A stretch of DNA of 64,000 nucleotides. It comes from Angiostrongylus vasorum (taxonomy: Eukaryota; Nematoda; Chromadorea; Rhabditida; Metastrongylidae). The notes beneath the pieces are model-generated. The model was given only the letters and a program-made list of their open reading frames with translations. It had not been told where the DNA came from and did not search any database. This document shows, one piece after another, positions 35,701-47,735 of this stretch; the stretch's first letter is position 1; each line of letters begins with the position of its first letter. A program made the position numbers and the translations under genes. The stretch spans positions 141,501-205,500 of the forward strand of contig JADANN010000238.1 in assembly GCA_018806985.1 (NCBI GenBank). The letters are read 5' to 3'.

Positions 35701-38628
35701 CTTTGGACAGAATAGGAAGACACATTCATCCAGTTAACCAAATCGAATTTTCACATTTCTATACGTAGGGGGAATCATTGTGGAGTCGATGGACCGGAAT
35801 AGTCCGTACTAACGAGGTTAGCCTCAGTAACGAGGTTAACATCAGCGATGAGAGCTAGCTCGCTTTTTATAAAATATTTTGTGAAACTTTTTTTTACCAC
35901 AGGGGTAGAAAGAGAAGAAAAGAAAAAAACAACATGGGTCTTATGTCTAGCAAGAACTCACGCTTCAATAAGGACTCCCTTGTATTAAGATGGTATTCAA
36001 TCATGGAACTAACCGATTCGAACACAAGCCTCTCAATAGCAACTTGACCAGATGGGAGAAATGTGATAACGAGGTGCTTAATCTGTAAATATTGCGGGTT
36101 CCACTGTTGTTCTAGACTGTAACAACATTTTCAAAATAAAGGATAAAGGATAAAACTCTCAGCGTGGATCAATCCGTGAGGGATGAGCCATGCATTCGAC
36201 TTCATTAAGCATCGTTTGGAGGTGATTGAACACATATCTGGGCTTTACAATAATTCGCGGGGGCCTACCGATGTACCGAGCCAGTGCTGCTATCCTCCCA
36301 GACAAGTCTGGTACCAATTTTGCGACACCGGAGAGATGGAAGGCTTAGCGGGCCATGGGCGTGGGGATCGACTCCATTTGTGTGTTACTGGGCGCGTTCG
36401 ACCACTGCGCCACTCGCGCCCTTTCAAAATAATACGCTTAATAAAATCATCAGGTTTTGGCGCAACACAAGTGATCAAAATGAGCTAATCACATGGAAAC
36501 CGCACCATTTCAGACTTTAATAGTTACTAACACGCTGAAATTACTATTCAATTCACTGCTGAGATGTCCAAAATTACATCTTTTTTACAGCTCTAGCTAT
36601 CACGTCACAGTTCCTACAGCAAACAAAGATATGCGAAACTAACAAATAAAGGAGAAGCTGATGTATTAATTAAATTTTAGTGCTTCTTTAAACAATTCTT
36701 CGTACTTCCTTTGCCACCCTTTAGCTCTAGGTCCTCTTTTGCTTACAAGTTTGTGTCTTTTTTACGAACTTACCGATAGTGCCAATGCCAGTTCCTTCTA
36801 TTTTGGATTGAAAGACCGACAAATCATAAGCTAACCTTTTTATTCAAATGCACAAACTGCCTGTGGTTCACATTCACTACATCAAAAACAGATTTTTGAG
36901 AAACCGGCCGGCGTTCTTTACTTTCCTATTTGTGCAACCTTTCCGGTGCTTCACAGATATACTTCCGAAAGATTAAGCACTCTAAGCGTCAGCGTATCTC
37001 ATGCGAAAATCGTCAAACTTTACTGTTTATATGACCAAATAAATTGGACTTTCTACCAAGATTATATGACGAGCGGTTTGACAGATACTGTTATGCTATT
37101 CATTATGTGCTAGTAACCTCCCCAACGGTTTACCGCCTCATCGTGGCTGGGAAGTTTTTCTGGGTGTCGGACTGCGACGCACAGCGGAGGGATTCTGTCC
37201 TCCAGCAAGGCCTCCCAAGCTGAGAAGGAGTCCGGCGTATCCATCAGGAAGCCAAGCTAAGAGTAAACCAATACCAAGATCCGCAACGGTCCTGGTATCA
37301 AAGTCGCATGGTGGCACATCTCCCTCTGATCCACAACAGCGGTGGCTGCCCGTGGTGGTGAAGAGCTGGGGCAGACTTTGGCCAGACTGACCTCGGGATT
37401 CCAGATAACCACAACGGCTTAACCAGCAAATCTCCGATAAATGGTGATCATGCTGGGGCCCGCACAACCAGTGAAGACGGGCGTTCAAGTGTCAAGTGTC
37501 ACGTGTATGTGCTAGTAACATAAGGCCGACTGCCCCAGCATGGAATATTCGTTGGAAAACAAGCTCCTATCAACAGGTATTCAAATCAGCAACAACAGTT
37601 TCATATACGCTGCCGGATGAGGATGCCTTATTGGAACGGTTCTCCACTGAAGAAGATACAATTTCGTACGACGGCGATGACAATATATCGAGAAAACGAA
37701 CGACTGTGGACCATGGACTCGAATCGTCGGCTCTGATGAAGGCGAAGACGTCAAAACGTTAGCCGAATAAGCATCTTTATCAACCTCGTGTTAGCTTAGC
37801 AATTCAAGAAGGTATTACATATACCGGCTTTTATTGCATTAGTTTGCTCGAAAAAGTAATATAGGATTTTTAACCTGAGTCGCCGGAAATGTCACAGTGA
37901 CACATCATTCAGGAAGAGTTTTTTTCTAGAACCTCTATAAGAAGAATAAGATCACATAGCCTTCACTACTTCCCAAACGTCAACATCCTCTGTTATACTC
38001 CTTGTATAAGTGGTTCAAGGGAAAAAGAACTACAAAAGACTTCTAGGTTTTCCATTTACACTGATAACTTCCAGACAAAAGTGCGAAATCATTTTTTGCT
38101 GAAATTGAAAAGTTACATACTCCTTCTTCTTCAAGCTCCTGTCTCACCATAACGGATAATACAAGGACACCTGGTTTTCCTCCCATGGGTTCTTTAGTTC
38201 GAACAAGAAAGTCGCCGTTCGCACGGAGCATCATCTAGAAAATTCACCGAACATTTTTGAATGATTCCTTCACTGTTTCTTTAAATGACAAAGGATAGAG
38301 CTCTCGGCGTTCTTCAATGCTTAACAGATGCGCCATGGACTTCGTCAACCTTCTTTTAGGCGATCGAATGCATATCTGGACTGTACACTTGAGATGTCTT
38401 GTCAGTTAAGCACTGCTATCCTATCAGAGATGTCAGGCAGCAATTCAACGAACCCGTAGAGATGAAAGGCTTGGTGGCTTGAGGCGCGAGATGGAGACGG
38501 CGACTGCTCCAGTGTGTATTGCACGAAACCTCTAACTAGTGCTCACGAAATAATATGATACGCACCTTAACGTCTTCACGTGACAGCAGTCCGTGGTACC
38601 ATTGCTCGTCTGATAGTTTCTTCTCCAT
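32763..38628 (-). CDS. Fer-like SH2 + tyrosine protein kinase, 11 exons, 422 aa
   Basis: Cytoplasmic non-receptor tyrosine kinase of the nematode-expanded Fer/Fps-like group. Exons, 5' to 3': 38628-38566, 38234-38121, 36082-35934, 35296-35211, 34974-34895, 34823-34680, 34470-34249, 34139-33998, 33936-33860, 33232-33167, 32888-32763. They join in frame to 1269 nt including TAA. The SH2 domain opens with WYHGLLSREDV, has the phosphotyrosine-binding GDFLVR strand, and ends EYHLNTRE. A linker ending RPIP and RQSWELSYDDV leads to the kinase: GEGSFGAVHVG (P-loop), VAVK lysine, NEARLM (helix C Glu), HPNVIKLYGVAAG, GLEYLHAKNV, HMDVAARNCLYG, VKIADFGFA, PIRWLAPE, KSDVFCYG, GYRMEVP, RCWSENPNER. The HRD arginine is Met. 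An in-frame TAG at about 38675 lies just upstream, so the start is the first Met. The exon 3 donor (AT|GTTGTT) and exon 7 acceptor (TTTTTAAG) are weak but fit phase and family. No F-BAR region, as usual for this short subgroup. Confidence 0.9.
36136..36424 (-). mobile_element. SINE-1 copy in kinase intron 2
   Basis: Minus-sense head ggcgcgagtggcgcagtggt near 36420, B-box gatcgactcc-like sequence near 36370 (ggggatcgactcc on +), 3' end at ggataaaactctcagcg. Lies just upstream of kinase exon 3, in reverse orientation to a normal + copy and in the same sense as the gene. Confidence 0.85.
37118..37500 (+). repeat. family-4 repeat copy in kinase intron 2
   Basis: Complete copy from cccaacggtttaccgcctca to cacaaccagtgaagacgggc. 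Minus strand open for about 116 codons. Opposite in sense to the kinase gene if plus is taken as the family sense. Confidence 0.88.
37727..37800 (+). repeat. single element end with hammerhead-like boxes, kinase intron 2
   Basis: tcggct (727-732), ctgatga (733-739), ggcg/aaga/cgtc hairpin (741-752), aaaacgtt, then agccga (761-766) complementary to the first block; continues caacctcgtgttagct like other ends. A box otherwise reading GAAA is AAAA here. See findings. Confidence 0.5.
38288..38548 (-). mobile_element. SINE-1 copy in kinase intron 1
   Basis: The 3' end aaggatagagctctcggcgttc and body (tcaggcagcaattcaacgaac, gatgaaaggcttggtgg) are clear. The head near 38530 is degenerate. Confidence 0.7.
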
Positions 38629-39082
38629 CTTGACTTGCCACCTCGATTGAGTGATGAATGACGAATGAACCACCTAAATTTCCATGATTCAGTTAACATA
38701 GCTATCTTGTTTGTTTGGATCATGGTTCCATTATCTATGTTATCTTGTTAGTTTGCAACCACCTTATTCTCCTAGTTTTTAGACATAAATATCGCTGCGA
38801 TACCGTATCTCATTTCTTTATCTTGCCTAAGATATCTGCGTGTATCTTGCCGTATCTAAAAGTTAACTCGAAAGCTAGAATAGATAATTTCGTAAACTTC
38901 TCAGTTCTTGACACCACATAGCAAAAACATCGTTCTTTTGGCATTTATAAGAGGTTTAACAAAGGCAGACAATAGCGAAGATAGGTATTTTCGTGTTCTA
39001 GTTTACAAATATCTCGAGTAATGCCGACGAAAACTCAGCTATGAAATAAGACACCAATGAAGCTGAGATATAAATTCTATAA

Positions 39083-39470
39083 TGTTGAGATATTTGCAAA
39101 ACTTCGGCACAGCATTATAAAGGTTAGATTTCGAAACATACCCTGCCATTGAAAAGAATAGGCAGTAAATAAAAAGGTTAAGATTGTGATTATAACTATA
39201 GCCTCAGCTTAACTGGGTTCAATGCCGATTTGGGCTCCCCAGAACAATCCCGTTGACGGGTGATTGCTGACGGCAGTAATCGATAGATCGATAGAACTGG
39301 CTGAGAGACAGGCGAAACGAAGAACCCGAGTGGTGTGGTGGTGAACGCGTTACTCCCAAGAAAGGAGAATAGCGCGTTCGTTCCCCACCGCAGACACCTG
39401 CAGTCCGGAGTTTTGCAAATATCTCAGCATTATAGAAGTTATATAATAGGCAGTAAATAAAACGGTTAAG
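39083..39470 (+). mobile_element. 310-bp family copy with extra tail
   Basis: A full unit from gatttgggctccccagaac to tatctcagcattatag, preceded by the tail of another unit (ccctgccattgaaaagaata). A partial motif gatgctgagatatttgtaaa follows at 39470. Confidence 0.85.
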
Positions 39471-39694
39471 ATGCTGAGATATTTGTAAAACTTGGAACTC
39501 CAGGTGACCTTCGAACCATGAACACGCTCTTCGGGAGTTCACGTATTTCCCGCTGCTGCATTGAAATCTTTGTTTTACCTTTCTCTAGCATGTGAAAAAA
39601 TAAAGCATCGCATATGAAAAATATTATATAGAAAAGTGTTTCCAATAATGCAGGAAAGGACATGATACAGCTACTGAAGTAATTGAGTTGAAAG

Positions 39695-39985
39695 TATTAT
39701 TATCCTTTCCGGGGGCTAACACGTTCACCACCACACCACGCGGGTCCTTCGTTTTGCTTGTCTCTCAGCTATTTTGCCTTCAGCACCACCCACCAGCGAG
39801 ATTGATCTGAAGAGCTCGAATCGGCAATGAACCCATTTAAGCTCTGAGGCTGTAGTTACAATCACGATTTCAACTTATTATTTACTGCCCATTCTTTTTC
39901 TAAAAGCAGGGCATGTTGCGAAATATAACTTCAATGATGCTGAGATTTTTGCAAAAGTGGACTGCGCCTGCAGGTCTGGAGTTTT
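39695..39985 (-). mobile_element. 310-bp family copy
   Basis: Reverse order of family blocks: ctttccgggggctaacacgt, accacgcgggtccttcg, gtctctcagctattttgcc, aatcggcaatgaaccc, ttatttactgcccattc, aatgatgctgagatttttgc. Confidence 0.85.
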
Positions 39986-40618
39986 GCAAATATCTCAGCA
40001 TCACTGAGACGAAAGTGTTGTCTTTCTCGGTAGAAGAGGCATAAGTGGGTCTCGTGATAATACGGATACGAACGATTGTGCAGAATTCTTTTTTAAGTTT
40101 TATTTGTTCACATGGCTATCGTTCATCCAGTTTTCTGTTAGATCCTTAAGGGTGACTCGAATATATTGATGCGGGAGACAATAGGTAAATTGAGCGAAGT
40201 GAGAGAAAGATTCTCTTTTGTGGAACAAAATATATCCTGACTTTCTATTAAATGCGATGCTTACATCTTGATAAATACGTGCTAAACGTCAAGCTGATGT
40301 GTCAGTGTTCAAATCGAATTTTATCATGTTCCAGTGTTCTGCGGTTTTTTCACCAACGAAACGACATGTTGGACTTCTGAAGGGAGAAACAACTGGCAAC
40401 ATATCCTAATTGAAAAGAGACTAGAGTGAAATTAGTGGATGATTTCCTCCATTGCCATACCGAACACACTGAGTGTTTCATCGCGCTACGAAACGATCAT
40501 CACAGCAGTGTGCCTGGCAAAATTCCGATGGGTGTCTCCAACTTTTGCGGCGTCAGGTAGTTTTGGTGCTCTTATTTTCTCTTTTAGATATTCTTTTAGC
40601 ATTTCTTTAGGTATATTT

Positions 40619-40886
40619 GAAACCAGAGAAGCAAATACTAATTGCATGGTCGAACGATGCCACGTTGGGCACAGCTCGAGTACTTTTTTGTGACACAGGT
40701 CTATTAGTGAATTTGAAATATGGCTTTCTCAGCACTATCGAAACTGTTTGGCAAGCAGCATTCGTTGATGACGCTGTCGATAAATGCACAACTCCGATAG
40801 CGAACGAATGGTCTAAACAAATCATAATTTACGATAATTTTGGCGCTTTCTGCTCTTCAACATTGGTACTTTCTTTTCCCCTCTAG
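40619..40886 (+). other. open reading stretch, possible exon of an unrecognised gene or relic
   Basis: After a nematode-like acceptor (CATTTCTTTAG at about 40611) a frame stays open for about 90 codons (LKPEKQILIAWSND, TARVLFCDTGLLVNLK) to a TAG. The TARVLFCDTG run is vaguely like a Tudor-domain strand, but I cannot confirm this, and upstream frames do not join convincingly. The opposite strand is also partly open. May be random. Confidence 0.2.
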
Positions 40887-41260
40887 TGAAAAGAGACGCT
40901 AACGTTAATGAAATAATGAGCCGATCAAGTGCAGAAATTTGGGATAAGCGTGGTGTCGGCCAAGCAAAACCATCAATTTGCTGCGACATAATTAGTTTCT
41001 TAGAACAGGCTAAGTTTCTAAGAACTATATCTATTCTACTTTATAGGTAGGATTTAACGATTTGACCTAGAAGTGTTGTTCACTACCGACAAGAGCCGTG
41101 CAAGTTGCCCAAGATTGCCTCAAGTGCTCCTCTACTCTGCAAAAGCAATAAAATCAAACGACCTTTTTTCGCAACATTTTTGAAGAAATGTATTGATGAT
41201 TTCCAAAGAGAGCAACACGATTACCGCCTCGATTACAAAAAATACACAATTTCATAAAAA

Positions 41261-41540
41261 GGGCGCATGTTGCGCAGTGGTTGGAGGAGCCATTGCGACA
41301 CACGTGGAATCGATCCCCGTGCCCATGACCCACCAAGCCTTTCATCCCTCCGGGGTCGGCAAATTGATACCGGACTTGTCTGGGAGGATAGCAGCACTGG
41401 CTCGATGCATCGGTAGGCCACCGCGAGTCATTGTAAAGGCCAGATATGAATCCAACCACCTCCAACGATACTTAACGAAAGCCCATTGCATGGAGCATCC
41501 CTCAGAGATTGATCAGCGCCGAGAGCTTCAGCTTTTAAAA
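41261..41540 (+). mobile_element. SINE-1 copy
   Basis: Head gggcgcatgttgcgcagtgg, B-box ggaatcgatccccgtgccc, body cggggtcggcaaattgatac and ctcgatgcatcggtaggcc, end cagcgccgagagcttcagc. Confidence 0.85.
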
Positions 41541-42929
41541 AAGCTTTAGAGCTCTTTTTACACAATTTTGATCCTGAAAGCACTTATGTACCGTTGCCGA
41601 GAGTCACGGACACGGCTGAAGCGCTCCTCTATCTACCGTACCGCCCACTTTGTGCTTATTTAAAAACATGTCAGAATAAAAGAACTATGTGCTATATGAG
41701 CTATCGGAAAAGGAAGCACATTTAGTATAAAAAAGGCATACTTGGTTACTCGTGCCAGCTGTATTTTATTCATCATGAATACTGCAGGAATTACTCTACC
41801 AATGTCGAAACTCTGTAACACCTTCACACCCCAGGCTATGTATCAAAATCGCTATTTTTTTCTTTTTGGAAAATCTCATGCGACTGCGGTTTCTCGTCCT
41901 ATCCTTCTTAATCCTTCGATTTTTGTAATAGAATCGGTTGACATTTTTTATCAGCTCTGCTTTAATCTATAGGTGCTCTCAGCAAACGCCATTCAACGGG
42001 ATCGATTTGGTATATTATAGATACGTTTCATACAGCTGGTGTTAATCTGTTCATAATAATAATTTTTCTTCGCCATGCAAAGTCTTGACTATAACAATTT
42101 GAAGTTCCATAAGCTCGTTCTAAGTCCTACATATTTTAAGTTGACCAACCAAGATGCTTGTGCAAGCCGTTAGGTAATACAGCTGCGATGAGAAACATTT
42201 GAAAATGTGGTGGCGCAGTGGTGTAAATGCTGCGAAACAGACGTTGAAAATTTTGTTTTAAGTCACAACCTGAACAAAGAAGTGTGGGTTTTACTTGTAA
42301 GTTGGCAAATCTCTTACAAGAGTTCCAGACTGGACGTATTGACGACGTGGGAAAGCCGTAACACAGCTCTTTCAAGATACCGAGAAGAGAAAACGTCCTT
42401 CTTGCAAAGAACAAGCGGCTGCGAAAGGGGCGCTATCCAGTCCTACAAACGACGTCGAGCAGGTCTTCTATTGTTACTCAGCTATGGTTCATTAATAACA
42501 ATAATAACAACAGTAATAAAGTAGCGAAAAAAGCAGTATTTGCTATAACACAGCAAAAGGGAGTTAAGGCTAAATGGGGGAATAAAATGAGAAGGAACGG
42601 GTTTACGACTGAATGGAGTGGCAATGTACACTTCTGTTGTGGAGTCCCAGGATCGATAAACGCTAGAAGGCTACGAGATCGATCGATGCAAGGATCACGA
42701 ACTTCTAATGGTGGATATCAATTGCCAGCCACGCAGAGTTCCAGAAATCAATAGATTACAACCGTTGCCCCTTACGCAGAGTTGATGTGGCGCGATTAAG
42801 ACGACTTCGTAGTGTATTCGACGTTGTAAATTCTGAGAGCATGAAGAGGTGCAGAGTATTCTATCTTACGTAAAGAGTCGTCTCTATAGTGCCTATGTTT
42901 TCGCAAACACAGCGATTAGTATATGAACA
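41541..42929. other. no supported gene
   Basis: A frame of about 100 codons on each strand at 42.1-42.5 kb without recognised motif. Confidence 0.4.
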
Positions 42930-43305
42930 CTTGATGCTTGAATGGCCTATCCTCACTGGTTGTACGGGTAGCAGCACAATCTCCATTTTTCGGAGATTCG
43001 CTGGTTAAGCCATTGTGGTTCCCTGGAAGTCCGAGGTCAGCCTGGCCAAAGTCTGCCCCAGGGCTTCACCACCATAGGCAGTCGCAGCCTTTGTGGATCA
43101 GAGGGAGATTTGCCACCATGCGACTTTGATACCAGGACCGTTGCGGATCTTGGTATTGGTTTACTCTTAGCTTGGCTTCCTGATGGATACGCCGGACTCC
43201 TTCTCAGCTTGGGAGACCCTGCCAGAGGATGAATCCCCGCTGTACATCGCAGTCCAACACCCAGGAACACCTCCCAGCCACTATGAGGCGGTAAACCGTT
43301 GGGAC
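42930..43305 (-). repeat. family-4 repeat copy
   Basis: Reverse-complement order: cctcactggttgtacggg, cagcctggccaaagtctgcc, caccatgcgactttgatacc, cttctcagcttgggagaccc, gaggcggtaaaccgttggga. Confidence 0.88.
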
Positions 43306-43489
43306 GAGTATATGGATAAGGTGTCAATTATGATAACTCAGCTTAATTTTACGCTGACAAATATAATTCAAAATTATTCGCTTCCCTTAATAAGTGATTA
43401 AGGCCTCAGCGCAGATGAAATCCATGAAAAGATCACCTGCAATTTGAAAAATTGTAGAAGAAAGCGACTCGTAATGTTTTAATTTTCTT

Positions 43490-43665
43490 TTTCTTTAATG
43501 GCAGGGCATTACACGAAATAGAACAATAAGGATAATGAGTTTTGAGCAAATGCTGAACCCTTAGGTGCGCTTTGAACCCGCAGTTACCCCTTCTGGGGGC
43601 TCACGTGTTATCCACTACGCCAACCTAGGCTCTTTGCTTCGCCTTTGTCTTATCCAGTCATTTTT
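43490..43665 (-). mobile_element. 310-bp family, degenerate copy
   Basis: taatggcagggcattacacg, gctttgaacccgcagttacc, gggggctcacgtgttatcca and gcttcgcctttgtcttatcc are family blocks with considerable divergence. Confidence 0.55.
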
Positions 43666-43787
43666 TTTACTCTAACGGTCCTGTCAGTAAACAGGTGTCA
43701 ATATTTGGATCATATCAAACCAAAGGAATTTTCTTCATCAATGACCACTAAGCCTACATTACGAGTAAATGTAGTATTTCTTAATTG

Positions 43788-44060
43788 GATACTTAGATGG
43801 CCGCCCGCCCTCACTGATTGTGTGGGCCCCAGCATAAACCCCATTTTCCGGAGCTTTGCTGGTTTAGCGATCATGTTTGCCCGGAGTCCCGAGATCAAAC
43901 TGGCCAGAGTCCGCCTCAGGTCTTCAACACCACAGGCAGCCGCAGCCTTCGTGGATCAGAGGCAGATTTGCCAACATGCGACTAGTTTCATACTGGGACT
44001 GTGGTCGGTCCCGGCAATGGTTTACTCTTAGCTGGGCTTCCTGATGGAATGTCCGGAAAG
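43788..44060 (-). repeat. family-4 repeat copy, truncated
   Basis: Begins acttagatggccgcccgccc, continues agatcaaactggccagagtc and caacatgcgactagtttcat, and stops after tgggcttcctgatggaatg. The far third is missing. Confidence 0.8.
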
Positions 44061-44624
44061 GTAGTATTTCAGTAACTGGATTTTCTTAATGAACAGAAAA
44101 TTGTTGGGTAGATCATCCCACAGCTTAGAAATAATTTCATTTAAAGTTGGCGGGGTTTTTTTTGTGATTGAGTGCTAGCTCATCAGGTCTTACGAGGCAT
44201 AGATTGCTAATCGACATTTGAGCAACTGATTGGGTTCAGTCGAAAAACACATTTATTCTTTTATTTGGCCCAAAAATCCACAACACACACAATTGAAGTG
44301 CATCGTAATTAAATCAAAAAGAAATTAATACAATGGTACTAATCCTTTGTTACACCCAAAACACCCATGTGGATGACATGTCGAGCACAAAATCTGAGTC
44401 TGCTCATTGTCGGACCACTGGTTCCAAGCATGATATCTGCACTTGTAACGCAAATAGTCGTGACAACACTTGGGTTCTATGCAGTCTAAGATTTGCTCAC
44501 CTTGTGCGAATACTTATAAGGTCTCCCTGCACACACTGCGATTCCATCTACCGATGTATTTTCTGTGGCATCTTTCATACACGGGTTTTCGTTGTGGAGA
44601 ACTCCGGCTCTTGTAAAACCACAA

Positions 44625-45245
44625 ACAATTTTGACTTATTATTTACTGCCTACTCTTTTTTAGCTGCAGGGTATGCGTTGCGAAATATAACTTTAGTGAT
44701 GCTGAGATATTTGCAAAACTCTGGACTGCAGGTGCCTATGGTGGGGAACGAACCCGCTATTGTCCTTTCCGCGGAGTAAAGCGTTCACCACCACGCCATG
44801 CGGGTCTTTCGTTTTGCCCGCCTCTCAGCTAGTTCTATCGATCTTTTGCCATTAGCAATCACCCGTCAACAGGGATTGGTCTGGGGAGCCCAAATCGGCA
44901 CAGAACCCAGTTAAGCTGAGGCTATAGTTATAATCACAATTTTAACCTTTTTACTTACTGCCTACTCTTTTTAATGGCAGGGTGTATTGCGAAGTATAAC
45001 TTCAACGAAGCTGAGATGTTTGCAGGGCTCTGGACCGCGGGTGCCTGTGGTGGGGAACGAACCCGCTATTGTCCTTTCCGCGGAGTAAAGCGTTCACCAC
45101 CACGCCATGCGGGTCCTTCGTTTCGCCTGTCTCTCAGCTAGTTCTATCGATCTTTTGCCATCAGCAATCACCCATTAACGGGATTGATCTGGTGAGCCCA
45201 AATCGGCATTGGACCCAGGTAAGCTGAGGCTATAGTTATAATCCC
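44625..45245 (-). repeat. two head-to-tail units of the 310-bp family
   Basis: tggggaacga occurs at 44742 and 45051, spacing 309. Both units carry gcggagtaaagcgttcacca and the same tail, so they share a change (aaa) not seen in the 23 kb array. Confidence 0.9.
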
Positions 45246-45350
45246 GCATGGTGTGGTGGTGAACGCGTTACTCCCCCGGAAAGGACAATAGCGTGTCGTT
45301 CACCACCATAGGCACGTGTGGTCCAGAGTTTTGCAAATATCTCAGCTTCG
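45243..45350 (+). mobile_element. 310-bp family, head fragment in opposite sense
   Basis: cccgcatggtgtggtggtga to caaatatctcagcttcg in plus sense, directly abutting the minus-sense pair, giving another inverted arrangement. Confidence 0.85.
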
Positions 45351-46439
45351 TTTAAGTAAATTTAGTTCTAGTATGCGTTATTCATCCACTAAATAAGGAA
45401 AGATGTCCTGGTTTGAGTACTCCCTTATAAGCTGTAGTACTTCGGTACCCTACTATGGTTTGCTTCCATTGTGGTTTCGACCTTTGCTGTTGAAAATCAT
45501 CATCACTCCTAATGTGCAGAACCTCTCAACCCACTGTTTTTTGGGTAGTCCTGCTATCCATCGTGCGGTACAGTAGCGTTTTCCCTGCAGGACTGAAATG
45601 TGTGCTTTTTTTTCTGCTCTAACTTGGCTTGAATTTCTGTAATACATAGACTCTACTAGTGGAACAGTTCATTTCCAACTATGCAAATTGGAATTATGCT
45701 CTCATTCACCATTTCATGTTTTTAGTTTCTCTTCCATCGTTGGATGCCAGTCGATTAGAAACCTGCTGCTCCAGGTTTTTTTGTGAGTAACGGGCTCACC
45801 AATACTTTCTGGCAGTGTTTCCTTAAACAAGGTAAGCATCCATAAAACTTTCCGTACTACACTTTTTAGCTATTAAGTTTTGTGTCCATATTATGTCCCT
45901 TTTTAAAGAACAAGTTTCGCCCTACGCTTTTGTTCTATTGTTTTATTCTTATATTAATTTGCTGTCAGCTGGAGTTATTTAAATAGAACTATAAAGGACT
46001 CGGGCTACTTTGTATGTTGTTTCCCATCGTTTTGCCTTCGCTGAAGATGGAACCGCATAACAATGAGGACGAGCTCGGTTTCAAGAAATCTTTGAAGGAA
46101 ATGGTAACGTAGAAGACCAAGAGGATTTTGGAGAGCAATGCCACCAACGATGGCCACTTGATGTAGTCCTGGGTTTTGCAGATGTATAAGGACGTCATCA
46201 CGGACCCACGGATCTCCTCATCCACGGATCTCCCTCATATGAGGGATCTCGAGCCGGTTAGTCGCGAGGCTACGTGGCGCGTCCCCAGGTGGCGGATAGG
46301 GTTAATCGCGGACCAAAGCGACCTTTGCTTCCCTGAGACGCAGGTGGATTCAGGGATGGACTCCTGTTTCTGCTGCGCCGATTTGGCACATACTTTCTGC
46401 ATTTACGGGGCGTATTAATGCACGCGTGTGTGGGTGCGT
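45351..46439. other. no supported gene
   Basis: A GC-richer patch at about 46180-46340 has a short open frame and an internal repeat (cggatctcc twice); not recognised. Confidence 0.4.
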
Positions 46440-47160
46440 TCTAGTTTATGCAGATTGTATTCTACGAGTCAATTCGGCCAAAAGCTTGCAATCAAGTGAC
46501 AGGGAAGCATATGGGAGGCGGTTAGGAGTCGCCTCCAACAAATAAGCTCCATGTCCACTCTTTTAGAGCCTGGAAAGCTACTCGTGAGTCTACCCAGCCC
46601 ATTTCATTGAGAAGGAGCATGATATTTCTTCCTGGAAGCAATATGGTGCCAAATCCAAAAATCCAAGCCAACATGGAGTTCAGAGAGCTGCATGCAAAGT
46701 GTGTGTTCGTCAAAACAGGTTCGATCAGCCACAAAGTTTTGTTGCGCGTATTCAGGTGGCAGTTAGATGACTGAAATTTACATGTGCGAGCGAGTCGTAC
46801 GCATGGTCAAAGGTATGGTTGTCAGTAGAACTTTACCTGTTTATGTCAGTTCGGCCTGAATTATTTAATCAAATGATGCATGAGGAACGTTGGAAGTCAC
46901 CTTCAACAAATAAGTTTGTGTGAGCTCTTAACGAGGTCGGCAAGCTATTTCAGAACATGCTCAGCCGTCATGGTCCCTATATGCCGCTCATGGATGTAAT
47001 GAGAAGAAAAGTGGCAAAGCAATTACGCTTATATAAGAAATATGCTGGTGCCACATGGAGACGTTACATGTTTGTGTTACTCGATGTTCATGTGCATTAG
47101 CATGTTGAAATGGGTGATAGCGATTAAAGTGATAAGAGGTAAATCACCGTTAATTTTGGT
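46440..47160. repeat. about 360-bp imperfect direct duplication
   Basis: gtcgcctccaacaaataagc near 46530 recurs as gtcaccttcaacaaataagt near 46895, with shared flanks (aattcggcc / agttcggcc, aagctactcgtgag / aagctatttcagaa). No coding sense recognised. Confidence 0.5.
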
Positions 47161-47450
47161 ACATCTGTACTGCTAACGTGAGAATATCGGTGGTTCCATA
47201 GGGAATGTACCTAGTACGGTAGATCTTCCTTGACAAACCCTTCCTTTGCATCGTGCACTAAAGGTCTCGATATCGATGTTCCTGTCAAAAAAAAGTAATA
47301 TAGGTTGCAAAGAACAGGAAAGACATTGAACTGACCGGAAATTATTATTTCATATGCTATTTAAAATGAAATTTGTATTCGAATGAAGAGAATCCAATGG
47401 GTCCAGACGTAAGCTATGTGGCCTAATAAATACCACACTGTCCTCAATAC

Positions 47451-47735
47451 GAAGGACACGTGTAGCACAGTGGTTATAACTGCCCAGCAATATATATAGG
47501 TTTGATCTCACACCCCAGGCGCACCAAGCCTTTCATCCCTCCAGGATCGACAAATTGGTACTAGGCTCGTCTGAGAGGATAGCAGCATTGACTCGATTCT
47601 GTAGCAGGTCGCTAGGAGCCGCGGTACAAGGTGGATCAGCATTCATTCATTTCTACCGATGCTCAGCAAGGTCAAATGCATAGCCCTTTCCTCAGTTATT
47701 GATCAGTGCCGAGGGCTCTATCCTTTACATTTATT
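47451..47735 (+). mobile_element. SINE-1 copy
   Basis: Head gaaggacacgtgtagcacagtgg, B-box-like ggtttgatctcacacccc, body (caccaagcctttcatccctc) and 3' end cagtgccgagggctctatcc. Confidence 0.8.

Noticed and set aside
36838..36887. A candidate SH2 exon (reading NHRQFVHLNKK) in the kinase gene
   Set aside because: Phase does not fit the preceding exon, and a much better SH2 exon (36082-35934, IKHLVITFLPSG) joins perfectly.
40439..40886. Tudor-domain gene
   Set aside because: Only one short stretch is vaguely similar, upstream frames do not join, and the opposite strand is equally open; kept only as a low-confidence open stretch.
42136..42524. Paired frames of about 100 codons on both strands
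   Set aside because: No recognisable motif or splice signal; openness on both strands suggests chance.
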